This document shows, piece after piece, positions 9,433-17,343 of a stretch of DNA of 35,830 nt. The DNA comes from an uncultured Bacteroidales bacterium (GTDB lineage Bacteria; Bacteroidota; Bacteroidia; Bacteroidales; Bacteroidaceae), in NCBI GenBank assembly GCA_902801485.1, contig CADCIP010000041.1:1-35830 (forward strand), given 5' to 3'. Under the pieces are notes generated by a model, which saw nothing but the letters and a program-made list of their open reading frames with translations, had not been told where the DNA came from and did no database searches. Each line of letters begins with the position of its first letter. The stretch's first letter is position 1. The position numbers and the translations under genes were made by a program.

Positions 9433-9514
9433 TGGTTTCTGTTCTCCTAGGGGAAGTCAGAAGGGGGCCTATCAACTCGTCTACTCGATTGGTTCTTCTT
9501 TACTTTTGTTGATA

Positions 9515-9970
9515 AAAGAAAACCCGCCAAAACCCGTTTCTGTTGCTCATGTGTTTCACCCATTGGTATTCAGTCCGTGAATCATCGAATCCAAGTAAAG
9601 CTTGCCTTCGCTGCTTCACAAACCGAATACAGCCTTACGGCTTGAGCAACAGAACCGAAAAACAGAGAAAACAAGTCTAATGTCAGCCTCACCCCTAACC
9701 CCTCTCCGAGGAGAGGGGAACTGAAAAAAGATTATTAACATTTTATCATAGTCCTCATAACCTCAGCTCCCTCTCCTCGGAGAGGGCGGGGGGTGAGGCT
9801 TTATTTTTTAGCGAAGCGGGGTTTTTCTTCTGTTCAGGCTGAATCTCTTAGAGATTGATGGTGTGGCTGGGTGCTTTTATCTGGAAGCCTGGCTTACAAG
9901 TAAAAGAACACAGACATAGCATCAAAGACGTAGTCTCAGCCTGAGCAGAAGGGTTTTGGCGGTTTTCTTT
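9515..9970. repeat. nested, cloverleaf-like palindromic element
   Basis: An outer stem pairs 9515-9535 with 9951-9970 (20 bp with one bulged C). Inside are three side-by-side palindromes. Arm A pairs 9538-9549 with 9643-9654 (12 bp perfect). Arm B pairs 9685-9695 with 9790-9800 (11 bp perfect) and holds two further GC-rich hairpins. Arm C pairs 9827-9842 with 9936-9951 (16 bp, one mismatch) and contains CTTTTA/TAAAAG and AATCTCT/AGAGATT sub-stems. No reading frame fits. It could be a structured non-coding RNA or a mobile palindromic element; I recognise no known RNA family. Confidence 0.7.
9685..9800. repeat. composite GC-rich palindrome (arm B of the larger element)
   Basis: AGCCTCACCCC (9685-9695) pairs with GGGGTGAGGCT (9790-9800). 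Inside are CCCCTCTCC-ga-GGAGAGGGG (9699-9718) and CCCTCTCC-tc-GGAGAGGG (9769-9786), separated by an A/T-rich 50-base spacer. The sequence style is shared with the palindromes at 8206-8264, 11005-11023, 11354-11373, 18155-18173 and 20015-20034. Confidence 0.8.
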
Positions 9971-10066
9971 AATCATTCAAGATTATTCATAAGATCTCTT
10001 GGCGGAACGCCATAGGAGAATAAAAAACAGAAGTTTGCAGGCTATGTGAATAATCCTTACAAATTT

Positions 10067-10094
10067 AAAAAACGGCTTAAAAGACCGTTTTTTT
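10067..10094. terminator. bidirectional terminator-like hairpin
   Basis: A run of six A, then CGG...CTT / AAG...CCG, then seven T forms a short stem flanked by A and T runs, so it could stop transcription from either strand. It lies between the convergent GH106 and licD genes, about 1340 bases from the first and 290 from the second. Confidence 0.6.
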
Positions 10095-10160
10095 GCATAA
10101 CCATAAAAAACTTACTGCCTAGTTAGAAAATTTTTACTGCCACACGTGGGAGGAAAAATT

Positions 10161-10195
10161 GAGTGAAGAGTGAAGAATGAAGAGTGAAGAATCAA
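10161..10195 (+). repeat. GAGTGAA heptamer tract, five units
   Basis: Units start at 10161, 10168, 10175, 10182 and 10189 with single-base variants (GAGTGAA, GAATGAA, GAATCAA). It is another 7-base-period repeat with a sequence unrelated to the GTAAACR and CTCTCAA tracts. Confidence 0.75.
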
Positions 10196-10260
10196 AATCC
10201 GGAATATTCTTTACATTTTCAAACGTGTGCAAAATACCCTCGATTGTGGGTATTAATAGA

Positions 10261-10316
10261 AACAATTGCTACTATTAACAGTAAATTTTGCCAGTATTAA
10301 TAGTAGCAATATTGTT
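10261..10316. repeat. perfect 14-bp inverted repeat downstream of licD
   Basis: ATTGCTACTATTAA (left arm, to 10278) and TTAATAGTAGCAAT (10297-10310) are perfect complements around an 18-base loop; with a 2-base bulge the pairing extends to AACAAT/ATTGTT at the edges. It lies 67 bases past the licD stop codon and may protect or terminate that transcript, though no T run follows. Confidence 0.6.
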
Positions 10317-10382
10317 CCTTAAAGCAATATGTTAATAGTGCCAGCAAGAAACTTGACAAAACCCATAAGAAGTTGTCGTTCT

Positions 10383-11336
10383 TCAGTGCTTGTTACGACT
10401 TCTGAGCTCCTCCAGCGTCAGCCTGTGGTCTATATCGAAGAAGTAATGGGGATGGCTGACACGCTTCTCTTCTGGCGGCAATTGCATATAGTCGCCATAA
10501 AGCTTGCGCAGATAAGCGTCGTAGGCACGGGGAATAATAAGCGTGGTATCCTCGAAAGGAACTTCTATCACATCATGAAACCATTCCGACTGGAAGATCC
10601 GACCTTCCCACTGGGTTACACAAACACATTTGGGCCCGGGGCTATTGTGTTTGTACGTTTCCTCGAACTGCCGGAAAGCCTGCAAGTATTTACGGGGATT
10701 ACGACTGCGCCATTTGCTGAGTACCTGAACGCCCAAACGGTGCACATCACCAGCAAAGAGGGACCTTATCATATCAGCAAACGTATAATGGCTGACGGCA
10801 TTCAGGTATTTATCGAAGTAGTAATGACTGCGATACTGACGTGCAGTAATCACCTCGTCAGCCTCATCGAACTCATCCAAGGGAAAGATATCTATGCTTA
10901 CGCCAAACAGGAAAGGCAGATGCCGGAACTCCCAGATGGTACTATGGCAGTCGGCAATCTTGGCGAAAGGCATGTAGTATTGAGAATTGAGGGACCCACC
11001 CTGGCCCTCCCTTATAGGGAGGGAATACGAAGATTGAGAGTTGAGAGTTAGGTTATCCCAATGCAGGAGCTCGTATCCGGTGCCTTGAAACTCATGGGCT
11101 AACTGCAGCAATTGCTCATAGTCCTTACGAGGCATGTAGAGGTCGATGTCATCGTCCCAAGGAATGAAACCCTTATGACGGATAGCACCCAAGACGGTTC
11201 CGCCACAGCCTATATAACGAAGATTATGCCGCTGGAAGAATTCCTTGGCGAATTGGAACACTTCCAGCAGACGAGTCTTTAAGAGGTCTCCTGACCTCGC
11301 CTCTAAGGGAGAAAGATGTTTATTTTCTTCTGTCAT
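10383..11336 (-). CDS. LicD family phosphotransferase
   Basis: The protein has 317 residues. The LicD core is clear: YIGCGGTVLGAIRHKGFIPWDDDIDLYMPR at residues 41-70, with the DDDID metal-binding acidic patch at 61-65. LicD proteins transfer phosphocholine or phospho-alditols from a CDP-activated donor to a surface glycan. It is the last gene of a five-gene minus-strand operon after two acyltransferases, a TagD-like cytidylyltransferase and an asparagine-synthetase-like protein; the TagD-like enzyme is a natural source of its donor. Residues about 96-119 (TLNSQ...SLPIREGQGGSLNSQ) look inserted relative to the family and are encoded by a heptamer repeat plus a GC-rich palindrome. The donor alcohol is not known. 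Confidence 0.85.
   Translation of the reverse strand: MTEENKHLSPLEARSGDLLKTRLLEVFQFAKEFFQRHNLRYIGCGGTVLGAIRHKGFIPWDDDIDLYMPRKDYEQLLQLAHEFQGTGYELLHWDNLTLNSQSSYSLPIREGQGGSLNSQYYMPFAKIADCHSTIWEFRHLPFLFGVSIDIFPLDEFDEADEVITARQYRSHYYFDKYLNAVSHYTFADMIRSLFAGDVHRLGVQVLSKWRSRNPRKYLQAFRQFEETYKHNSPGPKCVCVTQWEGRIFQSEWFHDVIEVPFEDTTLIIPRAYDAYLRKLYGDYMQLPPEEKRVSHPHYFFDIDHRLTLEELRSRNKH
10984..11054. repeat. palindrome plus heptamer repeat inside licD
   Basis: CCCTCCCT-tat-AGGGAGGG (11005-11023) is a perfect palindrome with the same arms as the one in the GH106 gene. It is followed by two units of TTGAGAG (11034-11047); on the coding strand this is CTCTCAA, the heptamer found four times in the GT4 gene. The insert keeps the licD frame and is read in the same frame as in GH106 (LP-I/V-REG). 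Confidence 0.85.
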
Positions 11337-11353
11337 TTTTATTCAACTATTCT

Positions 11354-11373
11354 CCCCTCCTTAAAGGGAGGGG
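11354..11373. repeat. GC-rich palindrome between licD and the synthetase-like gene
   Basis: CCCCTCCTT (11354-11362) and AAGGGAGGGG (11364-11373) form a short hairpin within the 53-base spacer of the minus-strand operon. It is a member of the palindrome family seen inside licD and the GH106 gene and might act as a weak processing or termination signal. Confidence 0.65.
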
Positions 11374-11389
11374 AAGGGGGTGGGGTCTG

Positions 11390-12433
11390 TTAGTGGAGAA
11401 GATTAAGGAACTGCTCTGCGCACCACAGTTGCCACTTCTGGTTGCCCGTAAGGGAATCCATCGGGATGTCTGTACGGAATTCCGGTCGCTTGGGACCTTC
11501 CCAGTTACGGAAGACGGCATCAACGGGACGAGGCATAGGAATCTTGAAAGGAATCTCCAAATCGGGATATTTGATGGCATACAGCCCACGAACCAGGTAT
11601 TTGGGTTCTCCGTTCCTCACACGGTTCATATCCAAGGAATCGGCCATCACCAACTTAGCGTAAGGATCGTAGTAAGGCATCCAGGCAGCACCGAATGCGT
11701 TCAGGTAGGAACTGCTGCTCTCGATGGCAAACACCTCGTCCATAAACTTCATGAAGTCGATATGTTCTGCATCGATACGATACTTCTCGAACAACTCGTC
11801 CTGAGGAACAGGATTCTTCAGCACCAACGTAGGCTCCAGGAAAGTGTAGCGCTTTACAAATCCGTCGAAGGTCCATTCCGGTGAGATCAGCTTATCCATA
11901 CCGCCAAAGATGAGGTCGGCACTCTCGCCCACAATCATAAGCTGAACGCCATCCTGTCTGGCCATTTCCGCAGCCTTATATATCTGGGGCTCGATGGAAT
12001 GAACAGGAGCAAACTTATATCGCATCACAATGGGAGTGTACTTCTGGTAATCCTCCATCGTGATGTCTATCAGGTGGTGATGCAACTGCAACTTCTGGCA
12101 ATATTTCCTGGCACGCTCCACATCGGCATCAAACTCACCGGATACAGAATTAAATGTATAGGCGTGGCTGCCCGGCTTCAGATAAGCAGCAAGGTTGGCG
12201 CTGTCCATACCGCCTGAGAGCAGGATTCCGATGTTGTCGTACTTGGCATACAGCTCATCGAACTGCTTCTGAATCTCCCTGTCGATATCTTCGGATGTCT
12301 TGACAGGAATACGATCCTTATTTTCCACAGGAAGGATATTCTTATGCTGAAAACCTTCTGCAAAATCAACTCCATCCTTCCATATATAGCGGAATGCCAT
12401 ATAGGAACTTAAACAAAACGCTTTATTTACCAT
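11390..12433 (-). CDS. asparagine-synthetase-type domain protein without glutaminase
   Basis: The protein has 347 residues. The ATP pyrophosphatase motif SGGMDS is at residues 73-78 (ILLSGGMDSANLAAYL). A further class feature, VGESADLIFGGMDK, corresponds to the G-E-SD-E-F-GGY region of asparagine synthetase. The N-terminal class II glutaminase domain with its Cys2 nucleophile is missing: only about 70 residues precede the ATP site. It would adenylate a carboxylate and couple it to ammonia or to an amine substrate. It starts 4 bases after the TagD-like gene and precedes licD, so it probably amidates a glycan part or an alditol-linked acid. Substrate unknown; the family call is firm. Confidence 0.8.
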   Translation of the reverse strand: MVNKAFCLSSYMAFRYIWKDGVDFAEGFQHKNILPVENKDRIPVKTSEDIDREIQKQFDELYAKYDNIGILLSGGMDSANLAAYLKPGSHAYTFNSVSGEFDADVERARKYCQKLQLHHHLIDITMEDYQKYTPIVMRYKFAPVHSIEPQIYKAAEMARQDGVQLMIVGESADLIFGGMDKLISPEWTFDGFVKRYTFLEPTLVLKNPVPQDELFEKYRIDAEHIDFMKFMDEVFAIESSSSYLNAFGAAWMPYYDPYAKLVMADSLDMNRVRNGEPKYLVRGLYAIKYPDLEIPFKIPMPRPVDAVFRNWEGPKRPEFRTDIPMDSLTGNQKWQLWCAEQFLNLLH

Positions 12434-12437
12434 ATTC

Positions 12438-12899
12438 TTATTGATTTAAATGTTCTTCTGCTGCTACTTCTTTTCCATCTGCCGCCCATCCGCGTGCAGC
12501 TTTCAAGGCTTCTGTAATCTTGGTTGAGGATATACCCTTTGTATAAGGGAAATACACAATCTTTATTCCTTCGCGGGCAAATTCTTCCTCGTACTTCTTC
12601 CACTTCTCGGTCCCATACCAGTCATCGCCGACAAACAGTACGCTGGCTCCCAACTTCTTGCAGGCAGAAAGCTTGTCCATATCGTACTGGGGAACAACAG
12701 CATCCACATACTTGATACTCCTTACTATCTCGGCTCGGTCGGAGAAAGGAATCATGGCATGCTTCCCCTTGTACAATACTAACTCATCGACTGTCACGCC
12801 GACTATCAACTTATCACAGAGTGCCTTTGCATTCTTCAGCAAAGTGAGATGTCCGATGTGGAACAAATCAAATACTCCAGCTGTATAACCTATTACCAT
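12438..12899 (-). CDS. TagD-like cytidylyltransferase (glycerol-3-phosphate type)
   Basis: The protein has 153 residues. The nucleotidyltransferase signature HxGH is H14-I-G-H17 (FDLFHIGHLTLLKNAK), with GDDWYGTEKW (91-100) and the C-terminal KGISSTK (121-127), closely following Bacillus TagD (HWGH, GDDWEG, EGISTTK). Such enzymes join CTP and glycerol-3-phosphate (or a similar phospho-alcohol) to give a CDP-alcohol and pyrophosphate in the cytoplasm. It is about 25 residues longer than TagD at the C terminus (Ala/Glu-rich). The stop lies 4 bases before the next start, showing tight co-expression with the synthetase-like gene and licD. Phosphoethanolamine is a possible alternative substrate. 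Confidence 0.8.
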   Translation of the reverse strand: MVIGYTAGVFDLFHIGHLTLLKNAKALCDKLIVGVTVDELVLYKGKHAMIPFSDRAEIVRSIKYVDAVVPQYDMDKLSACKKLGASVLFVGDDWYGTEKWKKYEEEFAREGIKIVYFPYTKGISSTKITEALKAARGWAADGKEVAAEEHLNQ

Positions 12900-12930
12900 A
12901 ACTTATTTAAATAAACAATGATCAATTCTC

Positions 12931-12984
12931 AACGATAACGTTAACGTCAACGTCAACGATACTTTCAACTCTAAACTCTAAACT
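12931..12984. repeat. hexamer and heptamer repeats reaching into an acyltransferase stop codon
   Basis: Five AACGNY hexamers (12931-12960) are followed by CAACTCT/AAACTCT heptamers. The last codons and stop of the acyltransferase gene (FRV-stop, 12971-12982) are written by this heptamer tract, so the repeat forms the end of the protein. Confidence 0.7.
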
Positions 12985-13984
12985 TTTTCTCCCATCTTCC
13001 ACTTAACCAGGGAATGCGTTCTATGAACGGTACCATCCAACTGCACAGACAAAAGACAGCAGGAATAAGGATGAACACCTCTTCCGGTCTGTTCCATATG
13101 CTACGCCCGAAGCTCAAATGCATAAACTTATAGAAGTAAAGCATGGGGTAATGCGAGATAAAATAGACCATACTGTGCTCGCCTATATAGCAGATGACAG
13201 GAATCCGGGGAAGATTCAGACTGGACAGGATACCCACCAGCCCGCATGTCACCAGCACCATATTTAATAATGTTACGACGAAATTGCCCTTAAAATCATT
13301 GATGGACATAGTATATTCTCCGTGCCACAAGATATTTAATACGACAAAAGCCGCAACCATTGCTAGGGAAAACCATAGGATTAGCTGACGGGAATAATGG
13401 TTCATCGCATACTTCCATAGCATTCCCAGATAGAAGAAGAATATACCCATGAACACATTGTTGACACTCATCCACAACGGATTTCCGTTGAGGAAAAGGA
13501 AATACGCCAACATAGGAAAAAGGACAGTTATCCAGTGCAAGCCCTTAACCTTCTCGATGAAGTGAACCGCCAAATAAGTCACAAAAAACGAGAACAGGAA
13601 CCATGTCGGACGGTTGCCATAGAAACTGCTGGTGTCCCAGATATGCGACCAATACAAAGGTTCGATCGGCTTATGGTATCTGTCAAGCAACGCAGGAAGG
13701 AAGGCAAAGTATATAGCCAGTCCTATAATGCCTGCCGACAGATAGGGAACGAAAAGCCGTTTGGTGCGATCGATAAGATAGTCCTTCGTGGGAAGGTTAT
13801 TCACCCCCTTGTTGAAATATCCGGCCTTGAAAAAGAAGAACGACATGAAGTAGAACGTCCATTCCATGACATGCGTCCACCACTGCACCTCTCCCATCCC
13901 GCAGAAGTCCATGACGTGAAGACTGATCATACGAATGATACACAGTCCGCACAGGAAGTCGAATGTATGGTTCCTATTCTTCAT
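12971..13984 (-). CDS. acyltransferase 3 family membrane protein (copy A)
   Basis: The protein has 337 residues and about ten hydrophobic segments. The N-terminal stretch RNHTFDFLCGLCIIRMISLHV carries the D...R...H pattern typical of acyltransferase 3 (OafA/WecH-like) proteins, which put acetyl or other acyl groups on surface sugars using a donor from the cytoplasm. The end reads ERIPWLSGRWEKK, also found in copy B. It overlaps the end of copy B by 11 bases (13974-13984) and is clearly its paralogue, so the pair arose by tandem duplication. The acyl donor and sugar acceptor cannot be told from the sequence. Confidence 0.8.
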   Translation of the reverse strand: MKNRNHTFDFLCGLCIIRMISLHVMDFCGMGEVQWWTHVMEWTFYFMSFFFFKAGYFNKGVNNLPTKDYLIDRTKRLFVPYLSAGIIGLAIYFAFLPALLDRYHKPIEPLYWSHIWDTSSFYGNRPTWFLFSFFVTYLAVHFIEKVKGLHWITVLFPMLAYFLFLNGNPLWMSVNNVFMGIFFFYLGMLWKYAMNHYSRQLILWFSLAMVAAFVVLNILWHGEYTMSINDFKGNFVVTLLNMVLVTCGLVGILSSLNLPRIPVICYIGEHSMVYFISHYPMLYFYKFMHLSFGRSIWNRPEEVFILIPAVFCLCSWMVPFIERIPWLSGRWEKKFRV

Positions 13985-15002
13985 TTACCGTCTTATTAAC
14001 TGTCTTAGGCCATCTGCCACTCAGCCACGGTACCTTCTCGATATAAGGAACCATCCAAGTGCAGATACTGATTATCAGAATAAAAACCAGGATACAATCA
14101 TCCCAATGTTTATTCATCCCCCTACCAGCTACGCCATGTACCATAGCGTAATACAGCAGAATAGGATAATGGAGTACAAAATAAACCATACTATGCTCTC
14201 CGATATACGCTACAAAAGGTACACGGAAGGCAGGCAGCATCAACAGGATGCCCGATATTCCGCACAATGCACAGGTAATATTCACCACAGCTCCCCAAGG
14301 ACGATGTACCCAGTGGTTCAGGCTCATGTCATACTCGCCGTGCCAATAATGGTTCCCAAACAGGAAGACGAGGAGCAAAACCAAAGATACGAACATGAAA
14401 GTATGCCTGGGGACTTTATGCAGTAACCAATGCCAGCATTTTCCTAAATAGAAGAAGTAAACGCCCATAAAGACATTACCCAGACTCATCGGTACCTGAA
14501 TCTTATTATCCGCCAATACCCAACTTGCGAGCGGAAAGAAGATGGCCAGATATGCCAGATAAGGTACCTTCTGCATGAAATGCACCATCACATACATACA
14601 GAAGAAGGAGAACAAGAACCACACGGGCGGATTACCATAGAAATGACTCTGCATCCAGACGTGGCTCCACTCCAACTTATCCCAGTATCTGTGTAACTCA
14701 TGGGGAAACAACAGCAATATACCAAAATAAAAGATGCTGCCTATAGCTCCCCAAGTCAGATAGGGAATGAACAAACGTTTGAACTTGTCCTTCAGGAAAA
14801 ACTTGGTCGGGGCGGAAATGCTTTTGTTAAAATAACCTGCCTTGAAGAAAAAGAAACAAATGAAGAAGAAGGTCCACGCCATCAGTTTATCGAACCAAAA
14901 CGTGCAACCTCTGAACCCGCACATACTGACACAATGCAGGACAATCATCCTGAGAATGCAGAGTCCACAGAGCAAGTCAAAAGCATGATTCCTCTCTTTC
15001 AT
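13974..15002 (-). CDS. acyltransferase 3 family membrane protein (copy B)
   Basis: The protein has 342 residues from the chosen start at 15002 (MKERNHAFDLLCGLCILRMIVLH). A frame extension upstream to 15053 would only translate the AACATTG repeat and is rejected. It has about ten membrane segments, the same N-terminal motif as copy A, EHSMVYF in the C-terminal half and EKVPWLSGRW at the end. It is the first gene of the minus-strand operon. Near its end the code repeats a 12-base unit (KTVN-KTVN). It probably acylates a surface glycan made by the plus-strand glycosyltransferases across the divergent promoter. Confidence 0.8.
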   Translation of the reverse strand: MKERNHAFDLLCGLCILRMIVLHCVSMCGFRGCTFWFDKLMAWTFFFICFFFFKAGYFNKSISAPTKFFLKDKFKRLFIPYLTWGAIGSIFYFGILLLFPHELHRYWDKLEWSHVWMQSHFYGNPPVWFLFSFFCMYVMVHFMQKVPYLAYLAIFFPLASWVLADNKIQVPMSLGNVFMGVYFFYLGKCWHWLLHKVPRHTFMFVSLVLLLVFLFGNHYWHGEYDMSLNHWVHRPWGAVVNITCALCGISGILLMLPAFRVPFVAYIGEHSMVYFVLHYPILLYYAMVHGVAGRGMNKHWDDCILVFILIISICTWMVPYIEKVPWLSGRWPKTVNKTVNEE

Positions 15003-15007
15003 GGGGA

Positions 15008-15015
15008 CAAAAGTA
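15008..15015 (-). promoter_or_regulatory. -7 box of the minus-strand operon, very close to the start codon
   Basis: On the minus strand TACTTTTG fits TAnnTTTG. Only five bases separate it from the ATG at 15002, so the transcript could be leaderless or nearly so. Just upstream on the same strand lies a five-unit heptamer tract (15021-15055), which would set the distance to any -33 element. Confidence 0.45.
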
Positions 15016-15020
15016 TAAAA

Positions 15021-15055
15021 AACATTGAACATTGAATATTGAACATTGAACATTT
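15021..15055. repeat. AACATTG heptamer tract, five units, in a promoter region
   Basis: Units start at 15021, 15028, 15035, 15042 and 15049 (one AATATTG, last AACATTT). The tract begins 5 bases from the minus-strand -7 box, so a gain or loss of a unit would move the region where a -33 box should lie. Confidence 0.8.
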
Positions 15056-15100
15056 TTTATGAAATCCGACACAAAATCCATAATTATGAATTAAAAGACA

Positions 15101-15190
15101 TACCTTTGAGGCTGTGCCTCGAAATTACTCACGTTCGGAAGAAAAAATAAAGTTTTATTTTGTTCTTCTCTCACTTATTCGTAATTTTGC
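15101..15190 (+). promoter_or_regulatory. dispersed promoter-module repeat before the glycosyltransferase operon
   Basis: This is a diverged single unit of the 83-bp repeat at 1-191: TACCTTTG, then GAGGC-tgt-GCCTC, CGAA...TTCG, an A/T-rich block, CTCACTTATTCG and TAATTTTG (15182-15189). It is bounded by TAnnTTTG boxes at both ends, as in the tandem copies. The second box ends only four bases before the ATG at 15194, again suggesting a leaderless or very short-leader mRNA. Confidence 0.75.
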
Positions 15191-15193
15191 ATC

Positions 15194-16206
15194 ATGAAAG
15201 AAGCGCTTGTGGATGTTTCCGTACTTATTTTATTCTTCAACCGGTCCGAACCGTTGAAGCAAGTCTTTGCGCAAGTACGGGAAGCACGCCCCGCCCGACT
15301 CTTCCTTTACCAAGACGGTCCACGCAACGAGAAAGATATTGAAGGCATACGGGCCTGCAGGGAAGTGGTCAGTCAGATTGACTGGGACTGCGAGGTGCAT
15401 CAGTTGTACCAGGAACGCAACTACGGCTGCGACCCCTCGGAATTTATCTCCCAGAAATGGGCTTTCAGCCAAACGGACAAATGTGTGGTACTGGAAGATG
15501 ACGATGTACCTGCCGTCTCGTTCTTCACATTCTGCAAGGAAATGCTGGATCGCTATGAGAACGATGAGCGCATTACCATGATTTCCGGATTCAACGTGGA
15601 AGAGCAGACACCTGATGTAAAGGAGGACTACTTCTTCTCTACCAACTTCAGCATCTGGGGTTGGGCATCGTGGCGAAGAGTCGTTGACCAGTGGGACGAA
15701 CATTACACATGGATGGATGACCCACATGCGGTTGCTCAGCTGGAATCCATTATTCAGGAACGCGGTTACCGCAACGATTTCCTGCCTATGTGCAAGCAAC
15801 ACAGGGCGCAAGGCAAAGCTTTCTACGAGACCATCTTCTGGGCTCACCTGCTGATGAGCAACGGTCTCTGCATTGTTCCACGCAGAAACATGATAAACAA
15901 TCTGGGTGCCACAGCAGGCAGCACGCATTTTGGAGGCTCGTTAGAAACTATGCCACATGGTTACCGCCGCATCTTCACCATGAAACGGTTCGAACAGGAA
16001 ATACCCATCCGGCATCCCGCCTATATAATGGAAAATGTTGCCTACCGCAAGAGGGCCTACAAGATTATGGGATGGATGAATCCAATGGTCAAGATTGGGA
16101 GGTCTTTTGAAGAACTTTTCCTAAACCTACGCTACGGCAATTTCCGTTTCATCCTACAATCCCTAAATAAACGCATCCTTAAATGGATGGGAAAGACTGC
16201 ATACAA

Positions 16207-16210
<4 letters not shown>
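15194..16210 (+). CDS. glycosyltransferase (GT-A type, GT2/GnT-I-like)
   Basis: The protein has 338 residues. The N-terminal LILFFNRSEPLKQVFAQVR resembles GT-A fold enzymes that act on nucleotide sugars, and VVLEDDDVP (98-106) supplies the DxD metal site (E101-D104). WGWASWRRVVDQWD in the middle is typical of a Bacteroidota family often annotated as glycosyltransferase or HlpA-like. No membrane segments or signal peptide are seen, so it acts on the cytoplasmic side. It is the first gene of the plus-strand arm and its TGA overlaps the next ATG (ATGA at 16207). Donor and acceptor are unknown. Confidence 0.75.

Positions 16211-17329
<1,119 letters not shown>

Positions 17330-17343
<14 letters not shown>

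Larger units (their letters stand above)
8725..10382. other. repeat-filled convergent spacer without a convincing gene
   Basis: This 1658-base stretch lies between the ends of a plus-strand gene (GH106) and a minus-strand gene (licD). I find no reading frame with recognisable protein character. It holds 12-base and 7-base tandem repeats, a 17-bp inverted pair, an array of ACAGGTAA/TTACCTGT palindromes, a nested cloverleaf-like palindrome, a terminator-like hairpin and a perfect 14-bp inverted repeat; the main ones are listed separately. Two TAnnTTTG boxes on the + strand (8774-8781 and 8796-8803) have no gene after them. Confidence 0.75.

Noticed and set aside
9221-9475. Minus-strand reading frame of 84 codons over the ACAGGTAA array
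   Set aside because: It is open across palindromic repeat sequence, has no recognisable motif, and its composition follows the repeats. I treat it as non-coding, with some doubt.
8725-10382. Insertion sequence or transposase remnant
   Set aside because: Despite inverted repeats there is no reading frame with transposase-like sequence on either strand and no clear target duplication.
10329-11051. Plus-strand open frame of 240 codons
   Set aside because: It is the antisense shadow of licD; the minus-strand product has a complete LicD motif.
15003-15053. Upstream extension of acyltransferase B to 15053
   Set aside because: The extra residues (MFNVQYSMFNV...) only translate the AACATTG heptamers; the paralogue starts at the matching MK-RNH position.
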